Shown here in pieces: positions 1 through 5,420 of a DNA stretch of 6,862 nucleotides. The position numbers were made by a program, and so were the translations under genes. The notes beneath the pieces were generated by a model that saw nothing but the letters and a program-made list of their open reading frames with translations, was not told where the DNA came from and did no database searches. Source of the stretch: Fibrobacter sp. UBA4309 (GTDB lineage: Bacteria; Fibrobacterota; Fibrobacteria; Fibrobacterales; Fibrobacteraceae). The first letter of the stretch is position 1; every line of letters starts with the position of its first letter. Location of the stretch: NCBI RefSeq assembly GCF_002395745.1, contig NZ_DGUN01000058.1:1-6862 (forward strand), given 5' to 3'.

Positions 1-265
1 CGTGGCAGTCCCAACCGAAACCGCGCGGGACCTTCTTGCCCTTCATGGTCCAGTAACGCGGAACGATATCCTTGATGGTACCGGCAAGCAAGTGACCGTA
101 GTGCGGAAGGCCCGTTGCAAACGGAGGGCCATCGTAGAAAGTGTACGGTTCAGTTTCCGGACGGGAGTCCAGCGACTTCTTGAAACTTTCGTCCTTGTCC
201 CACAGGCCGAGCACGCGCTCTTCGATCTGCGGGAAGGTTTCTTCTTTCTTTACTTCACGAAACAT
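1..265 (-). CDS. ileS: Isoleucyl-tRNA synthetase, N-terminal fragment (gene continues beyond base 1)
   Basis: The 88 visible residues are the start of a class I isoleucyl-tRNA synthetase, which charges tRNA-Ile with isoleucine in the cytoplasm. The N-terminal helix (about residues 1-30) leads into YDGPPFATGLPHYGH (residues 44-58), where H55-Y-G-H58 is the HIGH signature that binds ATP. TIKDIVPRYWTMKGKKV and GWDCH (residues 84-88) follow, as expected at the start of the Rossmann fold. PPFATGLPHYGH, rather than PPYANGxxHIGH, marks the eukaryote-like class-2 IleRS, the group that includes mupirocin-insensitive enzymes. The ATG at 265 has a GAGG Shine-Dalgarno 7 nt upstream. The remaining roughly 90% of the enzyme, including the KMSKS loop, lies outside the window. 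Identity is near certain; the drug phenotype is not shown by the sequence. Confidence 0.95.
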   Translation of the reverse strand, partial: MFREVKKEETFPQIEERVLGLWDKDESFKKSLDSRPETEPYTFYDGPPFATGLPHYGHLLAGTIKDIVPRYWTMKGKKVPRGFGWDCH

Positions 266-290
266 TTTTGAACCTCGGAAGGGTATTGCT

Positions 291-320
291 AGACGATAGA
301 CGAAAGACGATAGACGAAAG
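291..320. repeat. Tandem heptamer repeat AGACGAW, about 4.3 copies
   Basis: The plus strand reads AGACGAT, AGACGAA, AGACGAT, AGACGAA and then AG. This is a perfect 14-bp unit in two copies, made of four alternating heptamers. It sits 26-55 nt upstream of the ileS start, inside the likely 5' leader, where the mRNA would read as repeated UUCGUCU/AUCGUCU. No function is assigned. It could be a slippage-prone simple repeat or one copy of a dispersed intergenic element. Confidence 0.9.
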
Positions 321-379
321 AATTCGACAACAGTCTCCACGTCAGCCGCCAACGCAACCTAACGTTAAATTTTCGGGTT

Positions 380-387
380 CAAATTTA
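380..387 (-). promoter_or_regulatory. Candidate -10 element for ileS (TAAATTTG)
   Basis: Read on the minus strand, TAAATTTG lies about 115 nt upstream of the ileS start and just after the upstream terminator. It matches the TAnnTTTG form known from Bacteroidota promoters and resembles the AAAATTTG before the tRNA-Leu gene in this window. No convincing -35 box is visible; only the T-tract of the terminator lies at the right distance. If used, it gives a leader of about 105-110 nt. No T-box antiterminator or clear attenuator hairpin is seen in that leader. Confidence 0.3.
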
Positions 388-403
388 GAAACTTTTGCGT
401 AGC

Positions 404-431
404 AAAAAAAACGGTGGACCGAAATCCACCG
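404..431 (-). terminator. Intrinsic terminator of the regulator/lipoprotein pair
   Basis: On the minus strand a perfect 7-bp stem (CGGTGGA with TCCACCG) encloses the 6-nt loop TTTCGG and is followed at once by eight T residues. It begins 26 nt after the stop codon of the lipoprotein gene. There is no T-tract on the other strand, so it acts in one direction. Confidence 0.92.
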
Positions 432-457
432 CCTTTCGTCATACACCAGATTCGAGA

Positions 458-1747
458 TTACTGCTCGATGCGGTAGATTTTCACTTCCTTAATGAAGAAC
501 TTGCGGACTTCGTTACCCAGGTTCAATTCGAATCGGGCGAACGGAGTGCTTTCCTGCGGCGTAAATTCCACCTCGAAGGATTGCCCGGTCGTCTTGACAA
601 CCGGATGCGCCTGGAAACCTATCGTCTCGTAATCGTCGTACGTGCCGATACGTGCCGTTATCTTCCCTTCGACATTCGACCAGATGGTAAATACACACTT
701 GTATTTTTTTCCCGCGACGAGGGCGACATCTTCCTGAATCAGCTGCACGCTGTACGACTTGTTGCCACCATTGGTCACGTCGACTTCGAGAATATGGCCG
801 CCGTTCTTTTCTTCGACAATTTTCGAAGTCGCTTCGCCATTGAGCTGCGTAAAGAACACCCAGTGGTCCATTCCCTTCGAGAAGTTTCCGTTTTCGATGG
901 TATTGTCGCTCATCTCGCCGACAATGCCTTCCCAGATATCCTTGACGTAGTCTTCGGCCTGATTGCCCTGGGCGTCCGTGTATTCATATCGCAACGGGCG
1001 GAAACTTGAGATGAACTTCTGGTTCAGCTTGTTCCAAAGGCCCACATTTTCCGAGGCATTGAAATAGATGACCCCGTCGTCAGAAACTGTAGCCGAAGCA
1101 AGATCGACACCATCCACGAAATAGCGCACGTGGAAGACGACAGACAAATTAACCAGACTGTCGGTCACCCATTCCACCTGCGAGAAATGGTAACGCAGCG
1201 TCATGTTCTGGATTGCCGAGAGCGAATACTCGAACGGCACGTAATCGTCCTTTATCAGGATCTTGCCTCGGATGGCCGCATTAGACTTCTCGGGCCTGAA
1301 GCAGACGCCGATTTCTTTCAGGTAACCTTCGTCCTTGAGGTTGATGTTGCTGAATGCGTCATCGACCGCGGAACCTTCGGTAAAGGAAATGCCAAGTACG
1401 GAGTCCGTCGCATTTTCTTCCGGCCACAGCGGCAATCCCTGTGCCGCGTCGAAGTTGATACTCACGTAATAGCTGGAATAGGAACGCACTTGCGTCAGCG
1501 TCATGGAGAACGAATCCAGCAACACGGGTTCGTCCTTGGCCGCACCCTTGGCCAGCACCTTCACATCATCGTAATCCACAGAGAAATCCGCCGTCAAAGC
1601 CAAAGCTACAGGCGGCTTCACAATCGTATCCTCATTCGCAAGAGCCGGATTTCCAATTTCAATACCGGCGGCGTCCTTGGAATCGGAACAACCGACAAGG
1701 ACAATTGCGCATAAGCAGCAACCGATTATGGACTTCAAAAAACGCAT
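458..1747 (-). CDS. Predicted outer-membrane lipoprotein with C-terminal CBM4/9-like domain
   Basis: The 429-residue product starts with a lipoprotein signal peptide: MRFLKS, a hydrophobic stretch and lipobox L17-V-G-C20, with Cys20 lipidated. A short Ser/Asp-rich tether carries GIEIGNP (residues 28-34). Residues ~40-270 are beta-rich and of no family I can name. Residues ~282-429 look like a CBM4/9 jelly roll: it opens ENGNFxxGMDHW, has VQLIQEDVALVAGKKY in the middle, and ends FELNLGNEVRKFFIKEVKIYRI. That suggests surface glycan binding, but no catalytic domain is seen and the ligand is unknown. The ATG at 1747 is preferred over the GTG at 1750, because GAGGGG is then about 5 nt upstream. 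It shares one base with the stop codon of the upstream gene (TGATG), which implies translational coupling. A strong terminator follows. Confidence 0.85.
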   Translation of the reverse strand: MRFLKSIIGCCLCAIVLVGCSDSKDAAGIEIGNPALANEDTIVKPPVALALTADFSVDYDDVKVLAKGAAKDEPVLLDSFSMTLTQVRSYSSYYVSINFDAAQGLPLWPEENATDSVLGISFTEGSAVDDAFSNINLKDEGYLKEIGVCFRPEKSNAAIRGKILIKDDYVPFEYSLSAIQNMTLRYHFSQVEWVTDSLVNLSVVFHVRYFVDGVDLASATVSDDGVIYFNASENVGLWNKLNQKFISSFRPLRYEYTDAQGNQAEDYVKDIWEGIVGEMSDNTIENGNFSKGMDHWVFFTQLNGEATSKIVEEKNGGHILEVDVTNGGNKSYSVQLIQEDVALVAGKKYKCVFTIWSNVEGKITARIGTYDDYETIGFQAHPVVKTTGQSFEVEFTPQESTPFARFELNLGNEVRKFFIKEVKIYRIEQ

Positions 1748-2595
1748 CACACCCCTCGTGTCAACGGGAACAGCTGGATATTGACCTGCACGACATCGTC
1801 GCCTTCGCCAGCTTTCGCAGAGAAATCTAGTAGTTCCTTGCGCATTAGTTGGATGTGTTTCTTCAAATTGGCGAAATCCTGGCGCCTAATACTGAACGTA
1901 AGGGCAGAAAAATCCCTATTTTCGCTGCTCAGGGCACTCAGCATGTTCGTAGAGATGCGTAACATCTGCTGGTGGTAGAGCATGACCATCATGTCCTGGA
2001 CTTCGTCGTCCGTGGTAATCATCGGGTTGCTCTGGCGGTAGCCGTTGGCCGTTTTCACCAGAAGGCCGGTCTCGATCAGCAAGTCGAGGGATTCCTTGAC
2101 CTGGGCCGGGGTAACGAGACCGTTGAGTCTCTTGGAAATCGCCTCCGGGATCGGCCTGAAGCCGCGGAGCGAAACCATCTCGAGAATCACGGAATGGTGC
2201 CATTCCCTGAAAATGCGGAACTGCGCCTTCTCCATCTTATGAAGCTTGGAACGCGGGCTGCACTTGACGAGCTGCTCGTAGTAGGCACGCTTTTCTTCGT
2301 CCGTAGCGGCCTGGTTGAAAAAGACGAGATTTTCGAAGTAGGCGGCGCGCTGTTTTTCGAGCCCGATGCCGTGAATGAGCTTGGTAACCGTGCCCTTGGT
2401 AATGTTGCGCTTGCCATCTATAGTCAGCTTGAGATGGGCGTGACTGGAAAGGCCCGCCTTTTCTGCAAAAAAGCGAAGACTGAAGGCCGGCAAGGTCTTC
2501 TTCTTGAACTCGTAATAGTCCCGCAGGTACACCCTGAAGTTGGTGTATTGCAGAACATCGGGTTCCGTCAACTTTATATTTTCTCCATTATCCAT
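1747..2595 (-). CDS. TIGR02147/DUF4423 family protein, probable transcriptional regulator
   Basis: The 282-residue product is cytoplasmic, with no signal peptide or TM segment. It has the full TIGR02147 layout. YTNFRVYLRDYYEFKK (residues 17-32) is the family's N-terminal signature. Residues ~37-80 look like a helix-turn-helix (SLRFFAEKAGLSS...ITKGTVTKLIHGIGL). The central helical region is followed by a winged-helix-like segment at ~160-195 (TPAQVKESLDLLIETGLLVKTANGYRQ). It ends with ALTFSIRRQDF and NIQLFPLTR. The family is strongly expanded in Fibrobacter and its targets are largely undefined; DNA binding is inferred from the folds. Its stop overlaps the ATG of the lipoprotein gene. The ATG at 2595 has no Shine-Dalgarno and sits right behind TATAGT. 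A TTG at 2571 with GGAG 11 nt upstream is an alternative start that keeps the conserved region. Confidence 0.88.
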   Translation of the reverse strand: MDNGENIKLTEPDVLQYTNFRVYLRDYYEFKKKTLPAFSLRFFAEKAGLSSHAHLKLTIDGKRNITKGTVTKLIHGIGLEKQRAAYFENLVFFNQAATDEEKRAYYEQLVKCSPRSKLHKMEKAQFRIFREWHHSVILEMVSLRGFRPIPEAISKRLNGLVTPAQVKESLDLLIETGLLVKTANGYRQSNPMITTDDEVQDMMVMLYHQQMLRISTNMLSALSSENRDFSALTFSIRRQDFANLKKHIQLMRKELLDFSAKAGEGDDVVQVNIQLFPLTRGV

Positions 2596-2631
2596 ACTAT
2601 AAAAGATAGATGGCTACGGCGTCAAAAGCAC

Positions 2632-2660
2632 AATCTAGCAAGGAATTATCGTTTACTCAA
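2632..2660 (-). promoter_or_regulatory. Candidate promoter of the regulator/lipoprotein pair
   Basis: TTGAGT (2660-2655) and TAGATT (2637-2632) on the minus strand are separated by 17 nt, an ideal spacing for a housekeeping sigma factor. The -35 box lies inside the palindrome at 2651-2666, so a bound repressor would block it. A competing arrangement is TTGACG (2625-2620), 18 nt, then TATAGT (2601-2596), which would place transcription start inside the annotated reading frame. Confidence 0.35.
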
Positions 2661-2666
2661 GTAAAC
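2651..2666. promoter_or_regulatory. 16-bp palindrome, candidate operator
   Basis: GTTTACTTGAGTAAAC (minus strand) has two perfect 7-bp arms, GTTTACT and AGTAAAC, around a 2-bp centre. It lies 4 nt after the acetyltransferase stop codon and 56-71 nt upstream of the TIGR02147 start. No T-tract follows on either strand and the arms are AT-rich, so a terminator is unlikely. A dimeric repressor site is the better reading, and autoregulation by the adjacent regulator is an inference. Confidence 0.55.
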
Positions 2667-2670
2667 AATT

Positions 2671-3240
2671 TTAATCATCTCCGGCCAGGCGGGAGAACCG
2701 CAGGTGATCCCTAAAAATGCCGTTTATTCGTTCAAAATCGCGACTTACGCCCTCTTCGGAGAACCCGGCACGACGAGCCACCGCTATGCTTTTCGGGTTG
2801 TTTACCGCAGCCGAAAGCTCCAGTCTGTTTATTCCAATCGAGAATAATTTTTGCGACACGAGCTTCAGGGATTCGGTCGCGAGCCCCTTCCCCGTGGATC
2901 TTTCGCCGAGCCAATAGCTCACGGTCGCGGAGCGGTGGACCCACTGGACCCAACCCACAATAATGCATCCGGCCACGCGGAGAGTGCCGCCCGCCTTCTC
3001 GAAAATTCCCCAACAGGCCCCGTTCCCCATCTGCGCCTGCATCTGCCAGGATTCCACGCGCGCAAACACGTCTTCGGCAGAAAGGCATTCACCGGGCCAC
3101 GGGAGGTGTTCGGCAAGGAACTCGCGGCTGCTTTCGATAACCGCATAAAGCTCGTCGCAATCACGCCTGTCCAGCGACCGGAGCACGACCCGCTCCCCCG
3201 CCAGTTCGTCTACGGGAATTTCATCGAGGAAATCTTCCAT
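2671..3240 (-). CDS. GNAT acetyltransferase, RimJ/RimL type
   Basis: The 189-residue product is a single-domain GCN5-related N-acetyltransferase using acetyl-CoA in the cytoplasm. The opening ELAGERVVLRSLDRRDCDELYAV is the usual first strand and helix of the RimJ/RimL branch, and LPWPG follows at residues 46-50. YWLGERSTGKGLATES (residues 109-124) carries the R114-x-x-G117-x-G119 pyrophosphate-binding loop. NNPKSIAVARRAGF (147-160) and NGIFRDHLRFSRL (173-185) complete the fold. The family acetylates ribosomal protein N-termini, other proteins or small molecules, and the substrate here is not evident. The start is ATG at 3240: the open frame continues upstream to 3384, but that part is the translated tRNA-Leu gene and its terminator. 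No Shine-Dalgarno is visible, and only 15 nt separate the terminator T-tract from the ATG. Confidence 0.88.
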   Translation of the reverse strand: MEDFLDEIPVDELAGERVVLRSLDRRDCDELYAVIESSREFLAEHLPWPGECLSAEDVFARVESWQMQAQMGNGACWGIFEKAGGTLRVAGCIIVGWVQWVHRSATVSYWLGERSTGKGLATESLKLVSQKLFSIGINRLELSAAVNNPKSIAVARRAGFSEEGVSRDFERINGIFRDHLRFSRLAGDD

Positions 3241-3255
3241 GTAGTGAATATATAG

Positions 3256-3280
3256 AAAAACCGCCGGACGAATCCGGCGG
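3256..3280 (-). terminator. Intrinsic terminator of tRNA-Leu
   Basis: On the minus strand an 8-bp GC-rich stem (CCGCCGGA with TCCGGCGG) closes a TTCG tetraloop and runs into TTTTTCT. It begins 8 nt after the tRNA 3' end. Weak A/T pairing flanks the stem (AAAGA against TTTTT). Confidence 0.9.
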
Positions 3281-3288
3281 TCTTTCAG

Positions 3289-3372
3289 TGCGGATGAAAG
3301 GACTTGAACCTTCATGCCCTTGCAGGCACTAGAACCTGAATCTAGCGTGTCTACCAGTTCCACCACATCCGC
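3289..3372 (-). tRNA. tRNA-Leu (anticodon CAG)
   Basis: The 84-nt gene folds as a class II tRNA. The acceptor stem is GCGGATG with CATCCGC and discriminator A. The D arm closes with GTG/CAC around a GG-containing loop. The anticodon stem is CTAGA/TCTAG with loop TTCAGGT, giving anticodon CAG and reading CUG. The long variable arm is GCCT-GCAA-GGGC, typical of tRNA-Leu. The T arm is GAAGG-TTCAAGT-CCTTT, with one G-U pair. The 3' CCA is not encoded, because CTG follows the discriminator; it must be added by a nucleotidyltransferase. The gene has its own candidate promoter and a terminator. Confidence 0.97.
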
Positions 3373-3383
3373 GTGGTGCACCA

Positions 3384-3412
3384 AATTTTGAAAATTATGC
3401 GCAATTTGTCAA
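3384..3412 (-). promoter_or_regulatory. Candidate tRNA-Leu promoter
   Basis: A perfect -35 hexamer TTGACA (3412-3407) is followed after 17 nt by AAAATT (3389-3384), which reads on as AAAATTTGG. The -10 box is a poor match to TATAAT but resembles TAnnTTTG. Transcription would start about 5 nt before the tRNA 5' end, which is normal for a tRNA gene. The TGA stop of the hydrolase gene (3411-3409) lies inside the -35 hexamer. Confidence 0.6.
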
Positions 3413-4125
3413 GGGGTCGGCACTAAAATTGCGTCAGCAATCCACTGCAGGCGGTTCGACCTCCAATATTGCCAGTCATGTTCGCCCGCCGGGTCGTACC
3501 GGAGTTCACAGTCCGTGCCGACATTGGAGCAGAAGGCCTCTATCCAGGGACGGGCCTGTTCGGGCGGATAGAGCCGGTCGGCACCCCCCTGCAAAAAGCG
3601 CCACCTGCCCGAACGGAGCCTTGGAAAAGCCGCCACTTCGGGAGCCTCGCCCAGGAACTTGCCAAAGGAACTCATCAGGAGTCGGTTCCTTACGTTGCGC
3701 TTGCCGTAAAGCGAATAGATGATCACCCCGAGAGAGCCGTCCGAAACCCCAGCCAGCGACACGTCGTTCACGGGCGCCTTGCGGCGCAACGCGACAGAAT
3801 CCAGCGCGGCATCGACTGCCTTGACCATATTTTCCGTGGCCCAGTGATTCGACTTGCATGCCGAGACGCTCACGACAACCACACCTGTAAAAAGTTCCGA
3901 CAGGTCGCGACCGGCCACGTAGCCCTTCTCGCAATTCGAGCTGGACATCCCTCCGTGGAACCAGACGACTACACTGGATTGTTTCGACATCGCGGGCGTT
4001 TTGGACTTCGCAGGCCACCAGATTCCCGTAGCGCTCCGCATGCCAGGCACATCCACAAAAAGGGAATCCCCCGCCCACAAATGGCCGAATTCCACCAGCA
4101 ACAAGACTAGCAGCAAAGAACGCAT
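3409..4125 (-). CDS. Secreted alpha/beta hydrolase (esterase-like)
   Basis: The 238-residue product has a signal peptide (residues 1-18, likely cut at LWA/GD) and an alpha/beta hydrolase fold. VVVWFHGG (residues 52-59) is the oxyanion-hole strand and HGG motif. G126-V-S128-D-G130 is the nucleophile elbow. D183 in LQGGADRLYPPEQ and H216 in PAGEHDWQYW complete the triad at the expected spacing. The enzyme should therefore be active, probably on an ester in the periplasm or outside the cell, but the substrate cannot be read. It resembles feruloyl/acetyl esterases and PHB-depolymerase-like proteins in size and layout. Cys65, 90, 199 and 206 could form disulfides. The ATG follows the upstream TAG stop with no gap, so translation is probably coupled; AAGG lies 12 nt upstream. 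No terminator separates it from tRNA-Leu. Confidence 0.85.
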   Translation of the reverse strand: MRSLLLVLLLVEFGHLWAGDSLFVDVPGMRSATGIWWPAKSKTPAMSKQSSVVVWFHGGMSSSNCEKGYVAGRDLSELFTGVVVVSVSACKSNHWATENMVKAVDAALDSVALRRKAPVNDVSLAGVSDGSLGVIIYSLYGKRNVRNRLLMSSFGKFLGEAPEVAAFPRLRSGRWRFLQGGADRLYPPEQARPWIEAFCSNVGTDCELRYDPAGEHDWQYWRSNRLQWIADAILVPTP

Positions 4126-4641
4126 CTACCGCTTGCACCTTATGCCGAGAACCATGAACAGCATCATTCCCAACGTACAAACGGCCACGATTCCCAACCC
4201 TACCAGACTGTTGAAGAGATGGTACTCCGAAAGCGTGTCCCAATCCAGTTCGCCTTCCGACGACGAAATCGCCTTGACGATGAACCTGGACGGGGCGATG
4301 CGGACGGCGACGACTTCCACGGCAATCTCGTCGGCACCCTTGGCCGAGAAGCTGAACCATTCCGACATGTCTTCGCACATTTCCTGGGACGCATACAAAA
4401 CGAACGTCGCGCCCGGATCCCCGTTCAGCTGGAAATAGGTCTTGTCCAAGAAGGGAATGTTGCTGCCCCCGAACACGCTCGGGATGGCCGCATAGCTCAC
4501 GTTCCCGTAAAAGACGTGTTCTTCCTTGAAAAAACTGCGCAGCACGGGCTGCATGTACGATACAACCCAAACTATCGCTATCAGGAACAAGAAAGCGATA
4601 TTGAAATAGGCGGAGCGTCGGGTACGGAAATAGGAAGGCAT
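4126..4641 (-). CDS. Two-TM membrane protein with periplasmic domain, unknown function
   Basis: I do not recognise this 171-residue protein. It has one TM segment near the N-terminus (residues ~11-30), a domain of about 110 residues (31-143) likely to be periplasmic, and a second TM segment (~145-167) ending in the basic tail IRCKR. The basic N-terminus (RTRR) fits both ends being cytoplasmic. The middle domain has beta-strand-like runs (ATFVLYAS, EIAVEVVAVRI, RFIVKAIS). The open frame runs upstream to 4785, but that stretch lies inside the preceding gene. The ATG at 4641, 2 nt after the preceding stop codon, gives a sensible membrane-protein start. Shine-Dalgarno pairing is weak, so coupled translation is likely. 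Its position suggests a shared envelope role with its two neighbours. Confidence 0.75.
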   Translation of the reverse strand: MPSYFRTRRSAYFNIAFLFLIAIVWVVSYMQPVLRSFFKEEHVFYGNVSYAAIPSVFGGSNIPFLDKTYFQLNGDPGATFVLYASQEMCEDMSEWFSFSAKGADEIAVEVVAVRIAPSRFIVKAISSSEGELDWDTLSEYHLFNSLVGLGIVAVCTLGMMLFMVLGIRCKR

Positions 4642-4643
4642 AC

Positions 4644-5420
4644 TTAAATCTTGGACCGGAACAGGAAGAAGAACGTCGAAAGCAGGAGCACTATCGACAG
4701 GAAATAAAAGATCATGGGAATCTTGGACTTGAGCGACATCTCGTCCAGGGTCCTCATCTGGAAGAACTGCACCAGTTCCATGCAATACATCAGCGTGATA
4801 TCGTTATCGAAACGGCTCCACGCAATCGCAAGGTCGTTGTTCTCCGAAAGCAGCGCATCCAGTTCGAAAAGCAACGTGTCCGGCAAGATCACGTCAGGAC
4901 TCCGCGACACGGAGAAGCCCGCACGGGCGGAATCCAAAACCGGAGCCACCGAAAACGCAGCATCTGTCTGCAAGGCAAGAATTTCCGCCTTGACGGAATT
5001 CCACCTGTCAATCCAGTCCATTCGGGCCGTCACATAGCGGCGCATCCCGGCCACCTTGCCCAGGACTTCCCTTTCGAACCGGCTCATCACGCCAGGAGGC
5101 GGAGTTTCCGTTCCCAGGATATTCAATTCGTCCATCTCGCGCGAAAACGAGACCATCATTTCGCGAAGGGTCATCGTCTGCGACTGGATCAGTACGGAAT
5201 CTACACCGTAGCCGGAACGCACATGTTCCATCGACCGCATCAGGCGAGACTCCAGGAGCTGGTATTCCGTCAGGGACTTCACGTAACGGCTATAAATGAC
5301 AATCTGGGGTTTCTGAGAAAAATAGAACAGCACCGTCAGCCCGATCGTAAGGACGATAACGAGCCAAATCCACGGAGTTTTGAGCTTCGCATTGAAGGTG
5401 TCCGCAATGGACTTTTTCAT
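4644..5420 (-). CDS. Two-TM protein with helical periplasmic domain (DAHL-like?)
   Basis: The 258-residue product has TM1 at residues ~17-34, a mostly helical domain of about 200 residues (35-233) expected in the periplasm, and TM2 at ~235-254 followed only by RSKI. The helical domain includes YQLLESRLMRSMEHVRSGYGVDSVL, split here as YQLLESRLMR and SMEHVRSGYGVDSVL, and later WIDRWNSVKAEILALQ. This pattern recalls DAHL-type sensory domains of histidine kinases, but no kinase, HAMP, cyclase or methyl-accepting part follows. The likeness is by eye only. The start is uncertain: ATG at 5420 (chosen) or in-frame GTG at 5432, which has AAGG 12 nt upstream. It is the first gene of a three-gene run, 2 nt from the next ATG. 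Confidence 0.75.
   Translation of the reverse strand: MKKSIADTFNAKLKTPWIWLVIVLTIGLTVLFYFSQKPQIVIYSRYVKSLTEYQLLESRLMRSMEHVRSGYGVDSVLIQSQTMTLREMMVSFSREMDELNILGTETPPPGVMSRFEREVLGKVAGMRRYVTARMDWIDRWNSVKAEILALQTDAAFSVAPVLDSARAGFSVSRSPDVILPDTLLFELDALLSENNDLAIAWSRFDNDITLMYCMELVQFFQMRTLDEMSLKSKIPMIFYFLSIVLLLSTFFFLFRSKI

Noticed and set aside
2..271. Plus-strand open frame of 89 codons
   Set aside because: It is antisense to the clear IleRS coding sequence and has no recognisable protein features.
291..320. CRISPR-like array
   Set aside because: The units are 7 bp and contiguous, with no spacers.
266..403. T-box or attenuator in the ileS leader
   Set aside because: No T-box consensus, specifier hairpin or terminator hairpin was found in the leader.
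395..1009. Plus-strand open frame of 204 codons opposite the lipoprotein gene
   Set aside because: It crosses the intrinsic terminator and lies antisense to a gene with a signal peptide and a recognisable CBM4/9-like domain. Its translation shows no domain.
1972..2664. Plus-strand open frame of 230 codons opposite the TIGR02147 gene
   Set aside because: It is a shadow of a conserved family; the minus-strand product has the full set of family motifs.
2651..2666. Terminator for the acetyltransferase gene
   Set aside because: The stem is AT-rich with a 2-nt centre and no T-tract follows on either strand.
3506..4570. Minus-strand open frame of 354 codons overlapping the hydrolase and its upstream gene in another frame
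   Set aside because: Its Arg/Gly-rich composition is typical of a shifted frame. The hydrolase frame has a signal peptide and a full triad.
4642..4785. Longer N-terminus for the 171-residue membrane protein
   Set aside because: It would overlap the preceding gene by 142 nt and put a 48-residue non-membrane, Asp/Pro-rich stretch before a typical membrane start.
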